DNA of 37,148 nucleotides from Thalassococcus halodurans (GTDB lineage: Bacteria; Pseudomonadota; Alphaproteobacteria; Rhodobacterales; Rhodobacteraceae). The notes under the pieces are model-generated. The model ran no database searches. It had not been told where the DNA came from and was given only the letters and a program-made list of their open reading frames with translations. This document shows, piece after piece, positions 18,129 through 26,833 of this stretch. Every line of letters begins with the position of its first letter. Positions within the stretch are counted from its first letter, which is position 1. Position numbers and translations under genes: made by a program. The stretch lies in contig CATNDK010000003.1 in NCBI GenBank assembly GCA_950096585.1, positions 1 to 37,148 of the forward strand, in the 5' to 3' direction.

Positions 18129-19097
18129 CTAGTTGCCCCCCATGCTCGTGATGCCAACGACCGAGGGACCGACAAGAATAAGAAGTAGCGGCGGCACCGT
18201 GAACATCATTGTGGTCAAAGTCATCTTGGTCGGCAACTGGTTCGCTTTTTCTTCTGCGCGCATGACGCGTTTATCACGCATCTCACCCGCATAAACGCGC
18301 AGGGCGTCAGCGATTGATGTACCAAAAGTCTGCGACTGGTTCAGAACCGTCACGAAAGACGAAATATCCTGCACGCCGCATCGTTCGGACATGTCGTTCA
18401 GAACAGCGGTTTTTTCCTTACCGGCTTTCATTTCGTAGCTGACCATCAGGAATTCGTCGGCCAGGTTCGGGAAAGAGGCCCGCAATTCCTTTGAAATCCG
18501 CAAAATCGCTTGGTCCATGGACTGGCCCGCTTCCACGCAGACCAGCATCATGTCCAAGGCGTCGGGGAAGCCATCCTGAATTTCCTGACGCCGTTTATCT
18601 GCACGTTTCGTGACCCAGTATTTCGGCCCCATGTAGCCGACAACGCCCGGACCAAGCACCCACATGATCATGTCTTTGGTGGTGCTGTCGGTGCCAGCGT
18701 TCAGGCTGTAGTAAAGCGCGCCCAAGCCAAGTCCAGCCAACGCCAGCGCGAATTGGGCAAAGTAATATGTCCGAACGGCATCTTTGCTGCGGTAGCCGGC
18801 TTGCTGCAGTTTGGATTTGATGTCCGACAGTTCTTTTTCATCGGTCGGTTCAAGAAACTGGGCGTATTTGTTCAGTTTGTCGTTGCGACCCTTTTCGCGA
18901 AGGATCGCTTTGGTTTCTTTCTGAACCTTGGCTTGCTGCGCTTCTTTCAGCTTATCCATCGGGTCCGGTTTTTGGGACATAACGATGGGGATACAGGCCA
19001 GCAGCAGCAAAAGCCCTACGCCACCCAAAAGGATGATGGGGCCAGCAGGGCCCAATAGCCCGGTGATGGCAGCATTGATATTGGCAATGAAATCCAT
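18129..19097 (-). CDS. tadC: Tad pilus inner-membrane platform protein TadC
   Basis: This 322-residue type II secretion F-domain (GspF-like) protein has an N-terminal transmembrane segment, a central cytoplasmic domain (about 160-270, with DMMLVCVEAGQSMDQAI and RDKRVMRAEEKANQLPTKM motifs) and C-terminal hydrophobic segments. With TadB it forms the inner-membrane platform that couples the CpaF ATPase to pilin polymerisation. A GGAG site lies 7 nt before the ATG, and the gene is 13 bp after tadB. Confidence 0.94.
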   Translation of the reverse strand: MDFIANINAAITGLLGPAGPIILLGGVGLLLLLACIPIVMSQKPDPMDKLKEAQQAKVQKETKAILREKGRNDKLNKYAQFLEPTDEKELSDIKSKLQQAGYRSKDAVRTYYFAQFALALAGLGLGALYYSLNAGTDSTTKDMIMWVLGPGVVGYMGPKYWVTKRADKRRQEIQDGFPDALDMMLVCVEAGQSMDQAILRISKELRASFPNLADEFLMVSYEMKAGKEKTAVLNDMSERCGVQDISSFVTVLNQSQTFGTSIADALRVYAGEMRDKRVMRAEEKANQLPTKMTLTTMMFTVPPLLLILVGPSVVGITSMGGN

Positions 19098-19110
19098 GAC
19101 AGGCTCCGAG

Positions 19111-20076
19111 TCAGACTTTGATATTTACAAGCATGCGCATGATGAAAAGGTTCAGCGCGAGGAAGATTGCGACAAAGAAACAGCCGGGGATGAACCACGG
19201 GTGATCCAGAACCGGATCGTAGTAATCGGGCTTTGTCACCTGAATGAAGATCAGCGCGGCCACAGGGAAGCCGGACAGAAATTTACCGGACCACTGCGCT
19301 TCGGCGGTGATCGCCTTAACCCGCCGGAACAGGCGGAAGCGGGCGCGGATGACTTTGGCGAGACCTTCAAGGATTTCGGCAAGGTTACCACCGGACTGCT
19401 GCTGGATCGAAACGGCCACCGCGAGGAAGCGCAAATCCTGCATGTCCAGACGTTCAGCCATGTGTTTCAGCGCTTCACCAATGTCGCGGCCATAGGCGCT
19501 TTCATCCGCGATGACGCCGAACTCGGTTGCCAGCGGGTCCTTAATTTCCTTCGAAACGATCGAAATTGCCGAATTGAACGGGTGGCCAACGCGCAAGCTG
19601 CGGACCATAAGTTCGACCGCATCAGGCAGCTGTTCCTCGATCATGCTCAGGCGTTTCTTGGCCTTCATGTTGACCCATGTGAAAACACCGCCAACACCGA
19701 ACATGATCGACAGCAGAATGCGCACGGCCAAGCCGGTTTCGGTGCCAAAGGTCAGTCCGAAGTAGGCAAAAACGGTAACGCCGATCATCAGCAGGATAAG
19801 CTGTTGCGGTGTAAATGCGATTGCAGCCTTCTGGGCGCGGTCGGCTAGAAGGGAATAGATCGGCAGGCCCCGATTTTCCGAGTGCTGGTCCATTTCCTTA
19901 CGAAGGGTGGCAAGTACCTCTTCGCGGCGCGTGCCTTTGTCCAACATTTGCAGACGGCGGTTCACCTTGGAATTCAGGCTGATCGATTTCCCGAAGATGA
20001 CCAGATAGGCGCCTTCGACAAGCACCAGAACGCCAACAAAAATAGCGCCGTAGATAATAAATTCGACGTTTAACAT
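19111..20076 (-). CDS. tadB: Tad pilus inner-membrane platform protein TadB
   Basis: This 321-residue GspF-domain protein has an N-terminal membrane segment, a pair of central membrane segments (about 95-135), the conserved cytoplasmic region LPDAVELMVRSLRVGHPFNSAI and the motif DLRFLAVAVSIQQQSGGNLAEIL, and two C-terminal membrane segments. It is the partner of TadC in the Flp pilus platform. It lies 6 bp after the cpaF stop, so it is tightly packed in the operon. Confidence 0.94.
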   Translation of the reverse strand: MLNVEFIIYGAIFVGVLVLVEGAYLVIFGKSISLNSKVNRRLQMLDKGTRREEVLATLRKEMDQHSENRGLPIYSLLADRAQKAAIAFTPQQLILLMIGVTVFAYFGLTFGTETGLAVRILLSIMFGVGGVFTWVNMKAKKRLSMIEEQLPDAVELMVRSLRVGHPFNSAISIVSKEIKDPLATEFGVIADESAYGRDIGEALKHMAERLDMQDLRFLAVAVSIQQQSGGNLAEILEGLAKVIRARFRLFRRVKAITAEAQWSGKFLSGFPVAALIFIQVTKPDYYDPVLDHPWFIPGCFFVAIFLALNLFIMRMLVNIKV

Positions 20077-20082
20077 AGTGGG

Positions 20083-21519
20083 TTACTCTGCTCTGAAGGG
20101 CTCATAAATCGACGAGGGTAAATCAAAGCCCCACAACTTGAAGCGGTCCGCAAAGTGGCTGCGCACGCCTGTCGCCGTAAAGTGGCCGATGATCTTGTTG
20201 TCCGGACCCAGACCGACCCGCTGGTAGCGGAAGATTTCCTGCATCGAGATAACTTCGCCTTCCATCCCCGTAATCTCGGTGATCGAAGTCATGCGGCGCG
20301 AACCGTCCTGCAGACGCGAGGCCTGTACGATGAGGTTTACAGCCGATGCAATCTGCGAACGCATCGCTTTCAGCGGCATTTCGATGCCAGCCATCGCGAT
20401 CATGTTTTCCAGACGGGCAACACCGTCACGGGCCGAGTTGGCGTGGATCGTGGTCATCGACCCGTCGTGACCGGTGTTCATGGCCTGAAGCATGTCGATA
20501 ACTTCTTCACCACGGGTTTCCCCCACGATGATCCGGTCAGGGCGCATACGCAGGGCGTTTTTCAGACAGTCGCGCGGGGTTACCGCACCTTTGCCTTCAA
20601 CGTTCGGCGGGCGACTTTCCATCCGTCCCACGTGGGTCTGTTGCAACTGAAGTTCCGCCGTATCCTCGATCGTCAGGATACGTTCCGAGTTGTCGATAAA
20701 GGACGACAGCGCGTTCAGCGTGGTCGTTTTACCGGAACCTGTACCGCCCGAAACGATAACGTTCAGTCGGGTGGAAACAGCGGCCTGAAGATAGAGCGCC
20801 ATTTCATCCGTAAACGCGCCGAAATCGACCAGATCCTGAATGCCCAGTTTGTCTTTTTTGAACTTACGAATGGACACCAGCGATCCGTCAACGGCGATGG
20901 GTGGAACCATGGCGTTGAAACGCGAACCATCCTGCAAACGGGCGTCAACGTAAGGGTTTGATTCATCTACACGACGGCCCACGGCGGATACGATCTTGTC
21001 GATGATCCGCATCAGGTGTTTTTCGTCTTTGAACGTGACGTCCGACAGGCTCAGCTTGCCGTTTTGTTCGACGAAAATCTGCTGCGGGCCGTTGACCAGA
21101 ATATCCGAGATCGTTTCGTCTTTCAGAAGCGGCTCAAGGGGCCCGAGGCCCTTCACTTCGTCGTACAAATCCTGGTTCAGGGTCATGCGTTCTTCGCGGT
21201 TCAGAACGATGGCCTTTTCCGCAAGCGTCTCGGTCGCAATCGCGCTGATTTCTTCCTTCAGCTCGGCCTCGGAGGCGTGATCAAGCGCGGCAAGGTTCAG
21301 GTTATCCAGAAGGGCGCGGTGCAATTCCAGCTTGATTTCAGCCAGACGTTCTTTGCGCTTCTTTTCCTTGTCGACAGGCGCCGCCTGTGCCGCACGTTTT
21401 GTTGCGATCTTCTGAACGGGTTTCGCCGGGGCCGTTTTCACGACCTCCGGTTTTGCCGCGGTAGCGACAGCCTGTGCTGTGGGCGCTTCTGGAGCGGATT
21501 TTTTGTATCTGGAAAACAT
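20083..21519 (-). CDS. cpaF: Tad pilus assembly ATPase CpaF/TadA
   Basis: This 478-residue secretion ATPase of the VirB11/GspE family powers Flp pilus assembly. Walker A is GGTGSGKTT at 258-266, the Asp-rich segment is [10 protein letters not shown], Walker B is [11 protein letters not shown] at about 329-339 and the His-box segment is [11 protein letters not shown]. The N-terminal 60 residues are alanine/lysine-rich and probably disordered. The start at 21519 and the C-terminus ([10 protein letters not shown]) fit the family. It is 14 bp after cpaE and 6 bp before tadB. Confidence 0.96.
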   Translation of the reverse strand: MFSRYKKSAPEAPTAQAVATAAKPEVVKTAPAKPVQKIATKRAAQAAPVDKEKKRKERLAEIKLELHRALLDNLNLAALDHASEAELKEEISAIATETLAEKAIVLNREERMTLNQDLYDEVKGLGPLEPLLKDETISDILVNGPQQIFVEQNGKLSLSDVTFKDEKHLMRIIDKIVSAVGRRVDESNPYVDARLQDGSRFNAMVPPIAVDGSLVSIRKFKKDKLGIQDLVDFGAFTDEMALYLQAAVSTRLNVIVSGGTGSGKTTTLNALSSFIDNSERILTIEDTAELQLQQTHVGRMESRPPNVEGKGAVTPRDCLKNALRMRPDRIIVGETRGEEVIDMLQAMNTGHDGSMTTIHANSARDGVARLENMIAMAGIEMPLKAMRSQIASAVNLIVQASRLQDGSRRMTSITEITGMEGEVISMQEIFRYQRVGLGPDNKIIGHFTATGVRSHFADRFKLWGFDLPSSIYEPFRAE

Positions 21520-21533
21520 TTACAACAAGTCCT

Positions 21534-22772
21534 TTATGCCGCTTCCGAGTCCGACCGTCCGACGTCGAACAACGATTGCGCCAATTTGGTGATTTCTTTC
21601 CGCAATGGATTTTTTCCAGCCTGCGTCGCCAGAGGAATGCCGTGATCGCAGGCTTGCGTGACCTGCTTGCCGCCATCGGGCAGTTGCAGGTCGATCTGAA
21701 TGCCTAGGCTTTCTGCCATGCGCTTGGCGCGGCTGCGGCCCTGCAGGTCGGTGAATTTCGGGGCGCGGTTCAGCACGAAACGCAGCTTTTCGAACGGCAA
21801 TTCTTCGGACTGAAGGGCGCGTTTGAAACGTAGCGTGTTCTGTGCGGAACGCATGTCCAGTTCGACCAGCGCAAAGAAAACCTGCGCTTCGGTCAGAACT
21901 GTTTCCGTCCACATAGTCAGGGCAGGGGGCATGTCGACGATAACAAAGTCGAAATGATCACGCGCAAGATCCAGAAGCTTTTTCACTTCTTGCGGGCCCA
22001 GCATATCCAGCGGCAACAAATCGGACGGTGCAGTCAGAACCTGAAGCTTATCTTCGAAACTGACCAAGGCCTGGGCAAAGCTGTCTTCATCGACCTGATC
22101 GATGTCTGCCAAAAGTTCGACGACGATTTCCTTGCGCGGCAGGTCCAGATAGGTCGAAACCGACCCGAATTGCAGGCCAAGATCGATTATGCAGACGCGT
22201 GGCGACTTGTCCTTGTCGATATTGGCCAGTTCCCAAGCAAGATTGACCGCAAATGTGGTCGCGCCTGTGCCACCTGCAAACCCTTGTACAGCGACAAGAA
22301 CGCCATCGCCGTCAGACTTGAGGCGCACCTGATTTTCCTGAACCATTGGAATAGGCTCTGGCGCTGGTTTGTTCAGGCGTTCAACTGCAGCGGCCAGTTC
22401 ACCCTCGGGCAGGGGGTAGGGTACGAATTCGTCTGCGCCTGCTTTCAGCAACCCGTGCAAAGCCGCAGGGGACACGTCCTCTGCGATCAGCATGACTTTG
22501 ATATTGTTGCTTTTTGCGGTGTTCACAATCGCTGTGATGACGTCCAGATTTTCTTCATCCGTGTCGTCAATCGCCAGCGCGACGAACTCCAGCTTTGTGG
22601 CCTCGGGTTGCTGTAGGAAATTCATCGCCTCGGTAAAGCCAAGGTCACCCCAGCTTTCGCCCAAGAGCGTTTCCATGTCTTCGATCAACAGGTCAAACAA
22701 CTGCACGTCGCGACTGATCGTGCAGGCGCGGATGCCCAGTTCATTCTCCGCGGAACTTGCTACATCGGTCAT
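21534..22772 (-). CDS. cpaE: Tad pilus localisation protein CpaE/TadZ (receiver-like + ParA-like)
   Basis: This 412-residue protein has an N-terminal receiver-like domain (about 15-135, with LEFVALAIDD and VMLIAEDVSPAALHGLLKAGADEFVPYPL) and a C-terminal ParA/MinD-type domain from about residue 155 (RVCIIDLGLQFGSV, FDFVIVDMPPAL). It positions the pilus machinery at its cell site, often a pole. The P-loop is atypical: FAGGTGATT at 165-173 lacks both lysines of the deviant Walker A motif, as in other TadZ proteins that are weak or inactive ATPases. The 193-bp upstream gap (22773-22965) holds a hairpin and a terminator candidate, so cpaE probably starts a new transcript. Confidence 0.92.
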   Translation of the reverse strand: MTDVASSAENELGIRACTISRDVQLFDLLIEDMETLLGESWGDLGFTEAMNFLQQPEATKLEFVALAIDDTDEENLDVITAIVNTAKSNNIKVMLIAEDVSPAALHGLLKAGADEFVPYPLPEGELAAAVERLNKPAPEPIPMVQENQVRLKSDGDGVLVAVQGFAGGTGATTFAVNLAWELANIDKDKSPRVCIIDLGLQFGSVSTYLDLPRKEIVVELLADIDQVDEDSFAQALVSFEDKLQVLTAPSDLLPLDMLGPQEVKKLLDLARDHFDFVIVDMPPALTMWTETVLTEAQVFFALVELDMRSAQNTLRFKRALQSEELPFEKLRFVLNRAPKFTDLQGRSRAKRMAESLGIQIDLQLPDGGKQVTQACDHGIPLATQAGKNPLRKEITKLAQSLFDVGRSDSEAA

Positions 22773-22851
22773 CTTGCCTTGCGTCCTTCTACTCTTCTAA
22801 CGAAGCGAAGAAATTGCAGACGCACTCTGCGATCTTCTTGCCCCGTTAACC

Positions 22852-22877
22852 GGAACCCTGCCGTTCGCAGGGATTCC
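22852..22877 (-). promoter_or_regulatory. Hairpin in the cpaE leader
   Basis: GGAACCCTGC and GCAGGG-A-TTCC pair around the loop CGTTC (6 bp plus 4 bp with one bulged A), about 80 bp before the cpaE start. It is not followed by a T run. It could be an mRNA leader structure or a protein site; its arms resemble but do not fit the IolR motif spacing. Confidence 0.3.
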
Positions 22878-22924
22878 CAGCCTCAGAGAAGAATTTCACA
22901 GGCAAAGGCGGCAACATTTGGACC

Positions 22925-22944
22925 AAAAAACCGTAATTGTACGG
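22925..22944 (-). terminator. Weak terminator after the OmpA-like lipoprotein gene
   Basis: On the minus strand CCGTA-CAAT-TACGG is followed directly by TTTTTT. The stem is only 5 bp, but the T run and position 22 bp past the stop fit a modest intrinsic terminator between the OmpA-like gene and cpaE. Confidence 0.45.
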
Positions 22945-22965
22945 AATTATTGGACGATGCCTAGA

Positions 22966-23646
22966 TTACTCAGCCAAAGAGATGCCGCCACTATCCAAAG
23001 AGCTCAGCTTGGATTCTGGTGCCGCGCTGTTGATGTATTCGCGATAGACGACTTCCGCGTATTTGCCATCCAGCAAGCTGGGGTGTCCATCGACGAAACC
23101 AGCGACTTCGGTGACAGTCCGGCGGTTGCGGCGTTCGCGACCTTCGGTGACGATCAGAGGCTGGGTTTCTCCATAAGAAACAACAGCTTCTAGACGCGAG
23201 GTGCTGACGCCCTCGGATGCAAGAAAGGCGACGACCGCGCGGGCGCGAGCCATGCCTAGACGTTTGTTATAAGCTTCCGAGCCGACAGCATCTGTGTGGC
23301 CGAAGACTTTGAAGCGGACCTCGGGGAACTGGCGGATCCAGCGCGCTTGTTCACGCAAAGTATCACGCGCGCCACCGTCAAGTTGGGCACTGTTGAACGC
23401 AAAGTTGACAGTTGTCAGAACTTCGGACGCAAAACGCTGGGCCAGATCGTAGGTATACTGTTTCTCACCGGTCATAATGGCGACGTTGTTCATGGTCGCG
23501 TCGCCAAAGTTACCGGGATCGATCAGCGCACCGGATTCACGATAGAATGCGGTGTAAACCGGATCCTGTGTGACCTGAGTGCAGCCAGCGACCAGGCTGG
23601 TGGTCAGAGCGGTCGCAATCAGCGCTTTTTGCGTGTGTCCCAACAT
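22966..23646 (-). CDS. OmpA-domain lipoprotein of the tad locus
   Basis: This 226-residue protein has a lipobox LVAGC (Cys22) and a C-terminal OmpA-like peptidoglycan-binding domain (about 75-185: TVNFAFNSAQLD, FKVFGHTDAVGSEAYNKRLGMARA, SYGETQPL). It sits between cpaC and cpaE, where other tad loci carry rcpB or a CpaD-type protein, so it probably links the secretin complex to peptidoglycan. It starts 4 bp after the cpaC stop; an in-frame ATG at 23664 inside cpaC would add six residues before the signal peptide. A tail of about 30 residues follows the OmpA domain. Confidence 0.88.
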   Translation of the reverse strand: MLGHTQKALIATALTTSLVAGCTQVTQDPVYTAFYRESGALIDPGNFGDATMNNVAIMTGEKQYTYDLAQRFASEVLTTVNFAFNSAQLDGGARDTLREQARWIRQFPEVRFKVFGHTDAVGSEAYNKRLGMARARAVVAFLASEGVSTSRLEAVVSYGETQPLIVTEGRERRNRRTVTEVAGFVDGHPSLLDGKYAEVVYREYINSAAPESKLSSLDSGGISLAE

Positions 23647-23650
23647 ACTC

Positions 23651-25063
23651 TTAATCCAACACATATCCGTAGGACCCTGTAAAGTCCTGCGTGGCGACTT
23701 CACCGGCAACACCTTTCGGCTTGCGCGAACCGTCTTGGACGCGGCCAAACAGGAAAAGGTCTTTTTCGGTGGGCGGACGGACACGATCTGTGGGCAGGGC
23801 CAAAGCCTCGCCTCGGGTCGGTGTCACGAGATGCGGGGTCACGATGATGACCAGTTCGGATTGTTCACGCGAATACTCGGCACTGCGGAAAAGCGCGCCA
23901 ATCACCGGAATATCACCCAGCCACGGCACCTGACCGTTCAGATCGCGGAAATCGTCCTGCAACAAACCGGCAACAGCAAAGCTTTCGCCATCACGAAGTT
24001 CGACTGTTGTCGCAGCTTCGCGGCGGGTAAAGGCGTTGATGCGGATCGCAGCCAGATCGATACCGTTGTTGGTATCAAGCGCGGAAACCGCTGTTCGCAT
24101 TTCCAGATTGATCAGATCGCCATCAACAACACGCGGAACAAAGTTCAGCTCGATGCCGAAGGGTTTGAATTCGATTGTGACAGTGTCGTTCTGGGCGGCC
24201 ACCGGAACAGGATATTCGCCGCCAGCAAGGAACGATGCCTCTTGACCGGACAAGGCTGTCAGGTTCGGTTCGGCCAGCATCCGGACGATGCCTTTTTCTT
24301 CCATGGCTTCCAGCAGGATACCGATTTCCAGATCGCCAGCGTTAAAGCCAAAGACTGCACCGCCTTCTGTGGCATTACTGAAGCCTACCGGCTCACCAAG
24401 CGTGTTGCCGTCAAGCCAGCCGCCTGTTTCCGAAGCAACGCCAAGGTTACCACCTAACAGATCGCCGCCGATCGAGACGCCGGACCGAAGTGCTTTGGAC
24501 ACGGACCGCTGCATTTCGGCAAATCGGACTTTCAGCATAACCTGCTGCACGCCGCTGACGCTCATCAGGTTCGACACACGCTCGGGCGCATAGCGTTCTG
24601 CAAGGCTGAGCGCGCGATCAAGCTTTTGGGCCGACGACACTGTACCGCTTAGAACGATACCGTCGTTGGCCGTCCGGACTTCGATCTTTTCGCCGGGCAG
24701 AATCTGACGCAGGCGTTCTTTGAATTCAGTCACATCCGCGGCAACGCGCACGTCAACGTTGGTGATCAGTTTGCCGTTGGCATCCAGAATGGTCAGCGTT
24801 GTGGTGCCCGGCGCCTTGCCCAGAACGTAGATTGTTCTGTCGGACAGGGACGAGATATCTGCAATTGCGGGGTTTGCGATGGAAAGCTCGGCAAATGGCA
24901 CGTCGCTTTCAACAACCACAGCGCGGTTCATCGGCACATTCAAAGCCGAACCCACGTTGCCGCGAACCACGCGCAACGTGTCTGCCTGCACTGCAGGTGC
25001 GTTAAATCCCAAACACAGGCCAAGTCCCAATAGGGCGGCCTTAATCGTTCTATCGAATTTCAT
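23651..25063 (-). CDS. cpaC: Flp pilus outer-membrane secretin CpaC/RcpA
   Basis: This 470-residue protein has a signal peptide (cleavage near PAVQA-DT), an N-terminal pilus-secretin domain (VVESDVPFAELSIANPAIADI), a BON-type region (GVQQVMLKVRFAEMQRSVSKA) and the C-terminal secretin domain (ALSGQEASFLAGGEYPVPV, EFKPFGIELNFVPRVV, TRREAATTVELRDGESFAVAGLL, LGDIPVIGALFRS). It forms the outer-membrane pore for the pilus. Start 25063 (MKFDRTIK) has an AGG 4 nt upstream; an in-frame codon at 25084 is less likely. A terminator lies upstream at 25214-25242, so cpaC probably has its own promoter in 25064-25213. Confidence 0.95.
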   Translation of the reverse strand: MKFDRTIKAALLGLGLCLGFNAPAVQADTLRVVRGNVGSALNVPMNRAVVVESDVPFAELSIANPAIADISSLSDRTIYVLGKAPGTTTLTILDANGKLITNVDVRVAADVTEFKERLRQILPGEKIEVRTANDGIVLSGTVSSAQKLDRALSLAERYAPERVSNLMSVSGVQQVMLKVRFAEMQRSVSKALRSGVSIGGDLLGGNLGVASETGGWLDGNTLGEPVGFSNATEGGAVFGFNAGDLEIGILLEAMEEKGIVRMLAEPNLTALSGQEASFLAGGEYPVPVAAQNDTVTIEFKPFGIELNFVPRVVDGDLINLEMRTAVSALDTNNGIDLAAIRINAFTRREAATTVELRDGESFAVAGLLQDDFRDLNGQVPWLGDIPVIGALFRSAEYSREQSELVIIVTPHLVTPTRGEALALPTDRVRPPTEKDLFLFGRVQDGSRKPKGVAGEVATQDFTGSYGYVLD

Positions 25064-25213
25064 GTGACCTGCCTTTCCGATCACGCCTCAAACGCGGGTC
25101 TTTTGCCCACTGTTGGACGGATGATGCGCGAAATTCTGTTTTTATGCAAGAATCAATGACTTCTGCGCACAACCTTTTGTGGGCAAGAGGCAACACGCCC
25201 TGATTTCACAAAA

Positions 25214-25242
25214 GAAAAAGCGCCCGCTTGGGGCGCTTTTTC
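25214..25242. terminator. Strong bidirectional terminator between cpaB and cpaC
   Basis: GAAAAAGCGCC (25214-25224) and GGCGCTTTTTC (25232-25242) form a perfect 11-bp stem with a 7-nt loop, with A and T runs on the two sides. It follows the cpaB stop by 18 bp and would end a pilin-cpaB transcript before cpaC. Confidence 0.85.
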
Positions 25243-25260
25243 CTGGTTCCGGGGTCGTGC

Positions 25261-26118
25261 TTAGTTTGTGCAAGGGATGCGGATTTCAACCACATCGCCG
25301 CCACGACGCGTCCGGATCGAGCAGGTCTTGGGCTCTTGTTTGATCTCGGCCTTTTGTTCGGGAACGATGCCAAGCAGCGTTTCCTGGTCGATTTCAATGG
25401 CGGTCGCAACGGTGTCGTCGTTCGAACCCAGAAGGGACAGCGACAGGCGACCGGTGGACTGGGCTTGTGCCAGAGCCGCAACGATCTGCGGCGTGGCCGC
25501 GACGGTAACGGTTCGCGCAATTGTTGCGCTTGTGGTTTCCACATTGGCTGTCTGGTCGATCGCGATCAGTTCGATACCGGACTGGATCAGCTTGGTCACG
25601 TCCTGACTGCGGCCGGTGTTTGACGAAGATTTCACACGGCCTGTCCAGTATACGTCAACGCGGTCACCGGGGCGCAGGAAGCCGGAAACACCGGATGCCA
25701 CGTCAACCTTGATCGCAAAGGCACGTTCGCCCTTTTCAAGGCGCGATGTCAGGCCGGCGCCATCGCCGGGCTCGCCGACTTTCACCTTCATGAAGGCTTC
25801 GTTCTTTTCAATCTGGCGCAGCGCGACGCGTTCTTCGTCACCGGGAACGATCAGCGGGTTTTCTTCGTCGAAGTAGCCCTCGGGCAGTACATCAACGGGC
25901 CAGTGCGCAAGACGGAAATCGGCGTCGGTGATGACTTCTCCGTAGCCGATGGCGCGCTTGGCGACAAAAATCTCTTGGGTGGGGACGGCTTCGGCTGTCT
26001 TGGCCCGCTCTTCCTGAAGAGCGTTCTCATAAGCGCCGATATAATTCTGGGTCATATAGACTGCAAACCCGGCAAGTCCGAGGCCTGCGATCAGGACCAC
26101 TCCGAAAATCAGTCTCAT
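25261..26118 (-). CDS. cpaB: Flp pilus assembly protein CpaB/RcpC
   Basis: This 285-residue protein has an N-terminal membrane anchor (residues 2-20), a SAF domain (about 45-115, with IFVAKRAIGYGEVITDADF and EGYFDEENP segments) and an RcpC-type C-terminal domain (AFAIKVDVASGVSGFLRPGDRVDVYWTG). It is a periplasmic partner of the CpaC secretin. A strong AAGGGGT ribosome site precedes the ATG. It lies downstream of the second pilin gene and upstream of a strong terminator. Confidence 0.93.
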   Translation of the reverse strand: MRLIFGVVLIAGLGLAGFAVYMTQNYIGAYENALQEERAKTAEAVPTQEIFVAKRAIGYGEVITDADFRLAHWPVDVLPEGYFDEENPLIVPGDEERVALRQIEKNEAFMKVKVGEPGDGAGLTSRLEKGERAFAIKVDVASGVSGFLRPGDRVDVYWTGRVKSSSNTGRSQDVTKLIQSGIELIAIDQTANVETTSATIARTVTVAATPQIVAALAQAQSTGRLSLSLLGSNDDTVATAIEIDQETLLGIVPEQKAEIKQEPKTCSIRTRRGGDVVEIRIPCTN

Positions 26119-26163
26119 GTTTTACCCCTTTTCTTTCTCCGGCCCTAAGGCCGTCTGCTCATT

Positions 26164-26185
26164 CGGCGCGAACAATGCCGCGCCG
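26164..26185 (-). promoter_or_regulatory. mRNA hairpin between second pilin and cpaB
   Basis: CGGCGCG and CGCGCCG form a 7-bp GC-rich stem around an 8-nt loop, right after the second pilin stop. There is no T run. It may protect pilin mRNA or reduce read-through into cpaB. Confidence 0.35.
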
Positions 26186-26198
26186 TCGAAAATTCGGA

Positions 26199-26375
26199 TT
26201 ATTCTTCGTTGTAGATGGCCGTTGCCGCTGCCTGAGCGAGGCCCTTGGTGCTGACTTCAATCTGCCAGTAGGCAAACAAGCACAGGCCAATCACGCCCGC
26301 AGTCAAAACAACCCAGTCAACAGTCACCGCCCCGTCTTCACGGGTCACGAAACGACTTAGGAAACCATTTTTCAT
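26199..26375 (-). CDS. Flp-like small pilin or pilin-related protein 2
   Basis: This 58-residue protein has a short basic N-terminus, then REDGAVTVDWVVLTAGVIGL, one hydrophobic segment and a short tail ending IYNEE. The GAVTVDW core matches the neighbouring pilin exactly. Cleavage after Gly by CpaA would leave AVTVDW, in which Asp-Trp replaces the Glu-Tyr common in Flp pilins. Its tail differs from the main pilin (lacks the GENDGFSKE end and has WQIEVSTKGLAQ). An AGGTG site precedes the ATG at 26375. It is co-oriented with cpaB and could be a minor pilin. Confidence 0.8.
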   Translation of the reverse strand: MKNGFLSRFVTREDGAVTVDWVVLTAGVIGLCLFAYWQIEVSTKGLAQAAATAIYNEE

Positions 26376-26597
26376 ACAACCACACCTGTTTTGCATTCAG
26401 CCGCTGCTATCGGCCTGTTGCGCGTTTCTGCTGTCATGCCCGGGGTTCTGCGTCGGGCGTCTGACGTTTTGTGCCTCGGTTTCCGAGATGCGGTTGAACC
26501 GCGTTCCAGCTGCACAATGTCCCGAAATTTTTGCTCGAATTTTCCGGGGTGCTTTCCTGAAAAAAGCGCGAGGCTGCTAGAGCCATCGCGCTTGGGT

Positions 26598-26620
26598 GGG
26601 ATGGCCAGGCGGGCCATCCC
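26598..26620 (-). promoter_or_regulatory. Strong hairpin after the flp pilin gene
   Basis: GGGATGGCC (26598-26606) and GGCCATCCC (26612-26620) form a perfect 9-bp stem with loop AGGCG, and ATCGC/GCGAT further out may extend it. It starts 21 bp past the flp stop. Without a T run it is better read as a 3' stabilising or attenuating structure that lets flp mRNA exceed downstream mRNA. The rest of the 245-bp gap between the two pilin genes (26397-26641) holds no recognisable gene. Confidence 0.5.
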
Positions 26621-26641
26621 GTAGCGATAGACGCTAGACGA

Positions 26642-26833
26642 TTATTCTTTCGAGAAACCGTCGTTTTCGCCGGAAACAGCTGTCGCAGCTGCGCCGATCA
26701 GAGCCTTGGAGTTTGTTTCGATTGTGGAGTAGGCTGCAACGGCCAGACCAACAACAGCAGCTGTCAGAACAACCCAGTCTACAGTTACAGCGCCGTTTTC
26801 GTCTGCGCGGAAGTTTTTGATGAACTTGATCAT
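26642..26833 (-). CDS. flp: Flp/Fap-type pilin, probable major pilin
   Basis: This 63-residue protein has a short leader ending NG, then AVTVDWVVLTAAVVGLAVAAYS and a 20-residue polar tail. This is the layout of Flp pilins: a 15-residue leader, a single hydrophobic N-terminal helix and a small size. Position 5 after the cleavage site is Asp and position 6 is Trp in place of Glu-Tyr. It is the first gene of the tad locus on this strand, with CGGAG 8 nt before the ATG, and has a strong hairpin downstream. CpaA should process it and CpaF/TadB/TadC assemble it. Confidence 0.88.
   Translation of the reverse strand: MIKFIKNFRADENGAVTVDWVVLTAAVVGLAVAAYSTIETNSKALIGAAATAVSGENDGFSKE

Noticed and set aside
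22852-22877. GGAA...TTCC in the cpaE leader as a third IolR operator
   Set aside because: The half-sites are separated by 18 bases rather than 6, and the gene is unrelated to inositol; it is better explained as an RNA hairpin.
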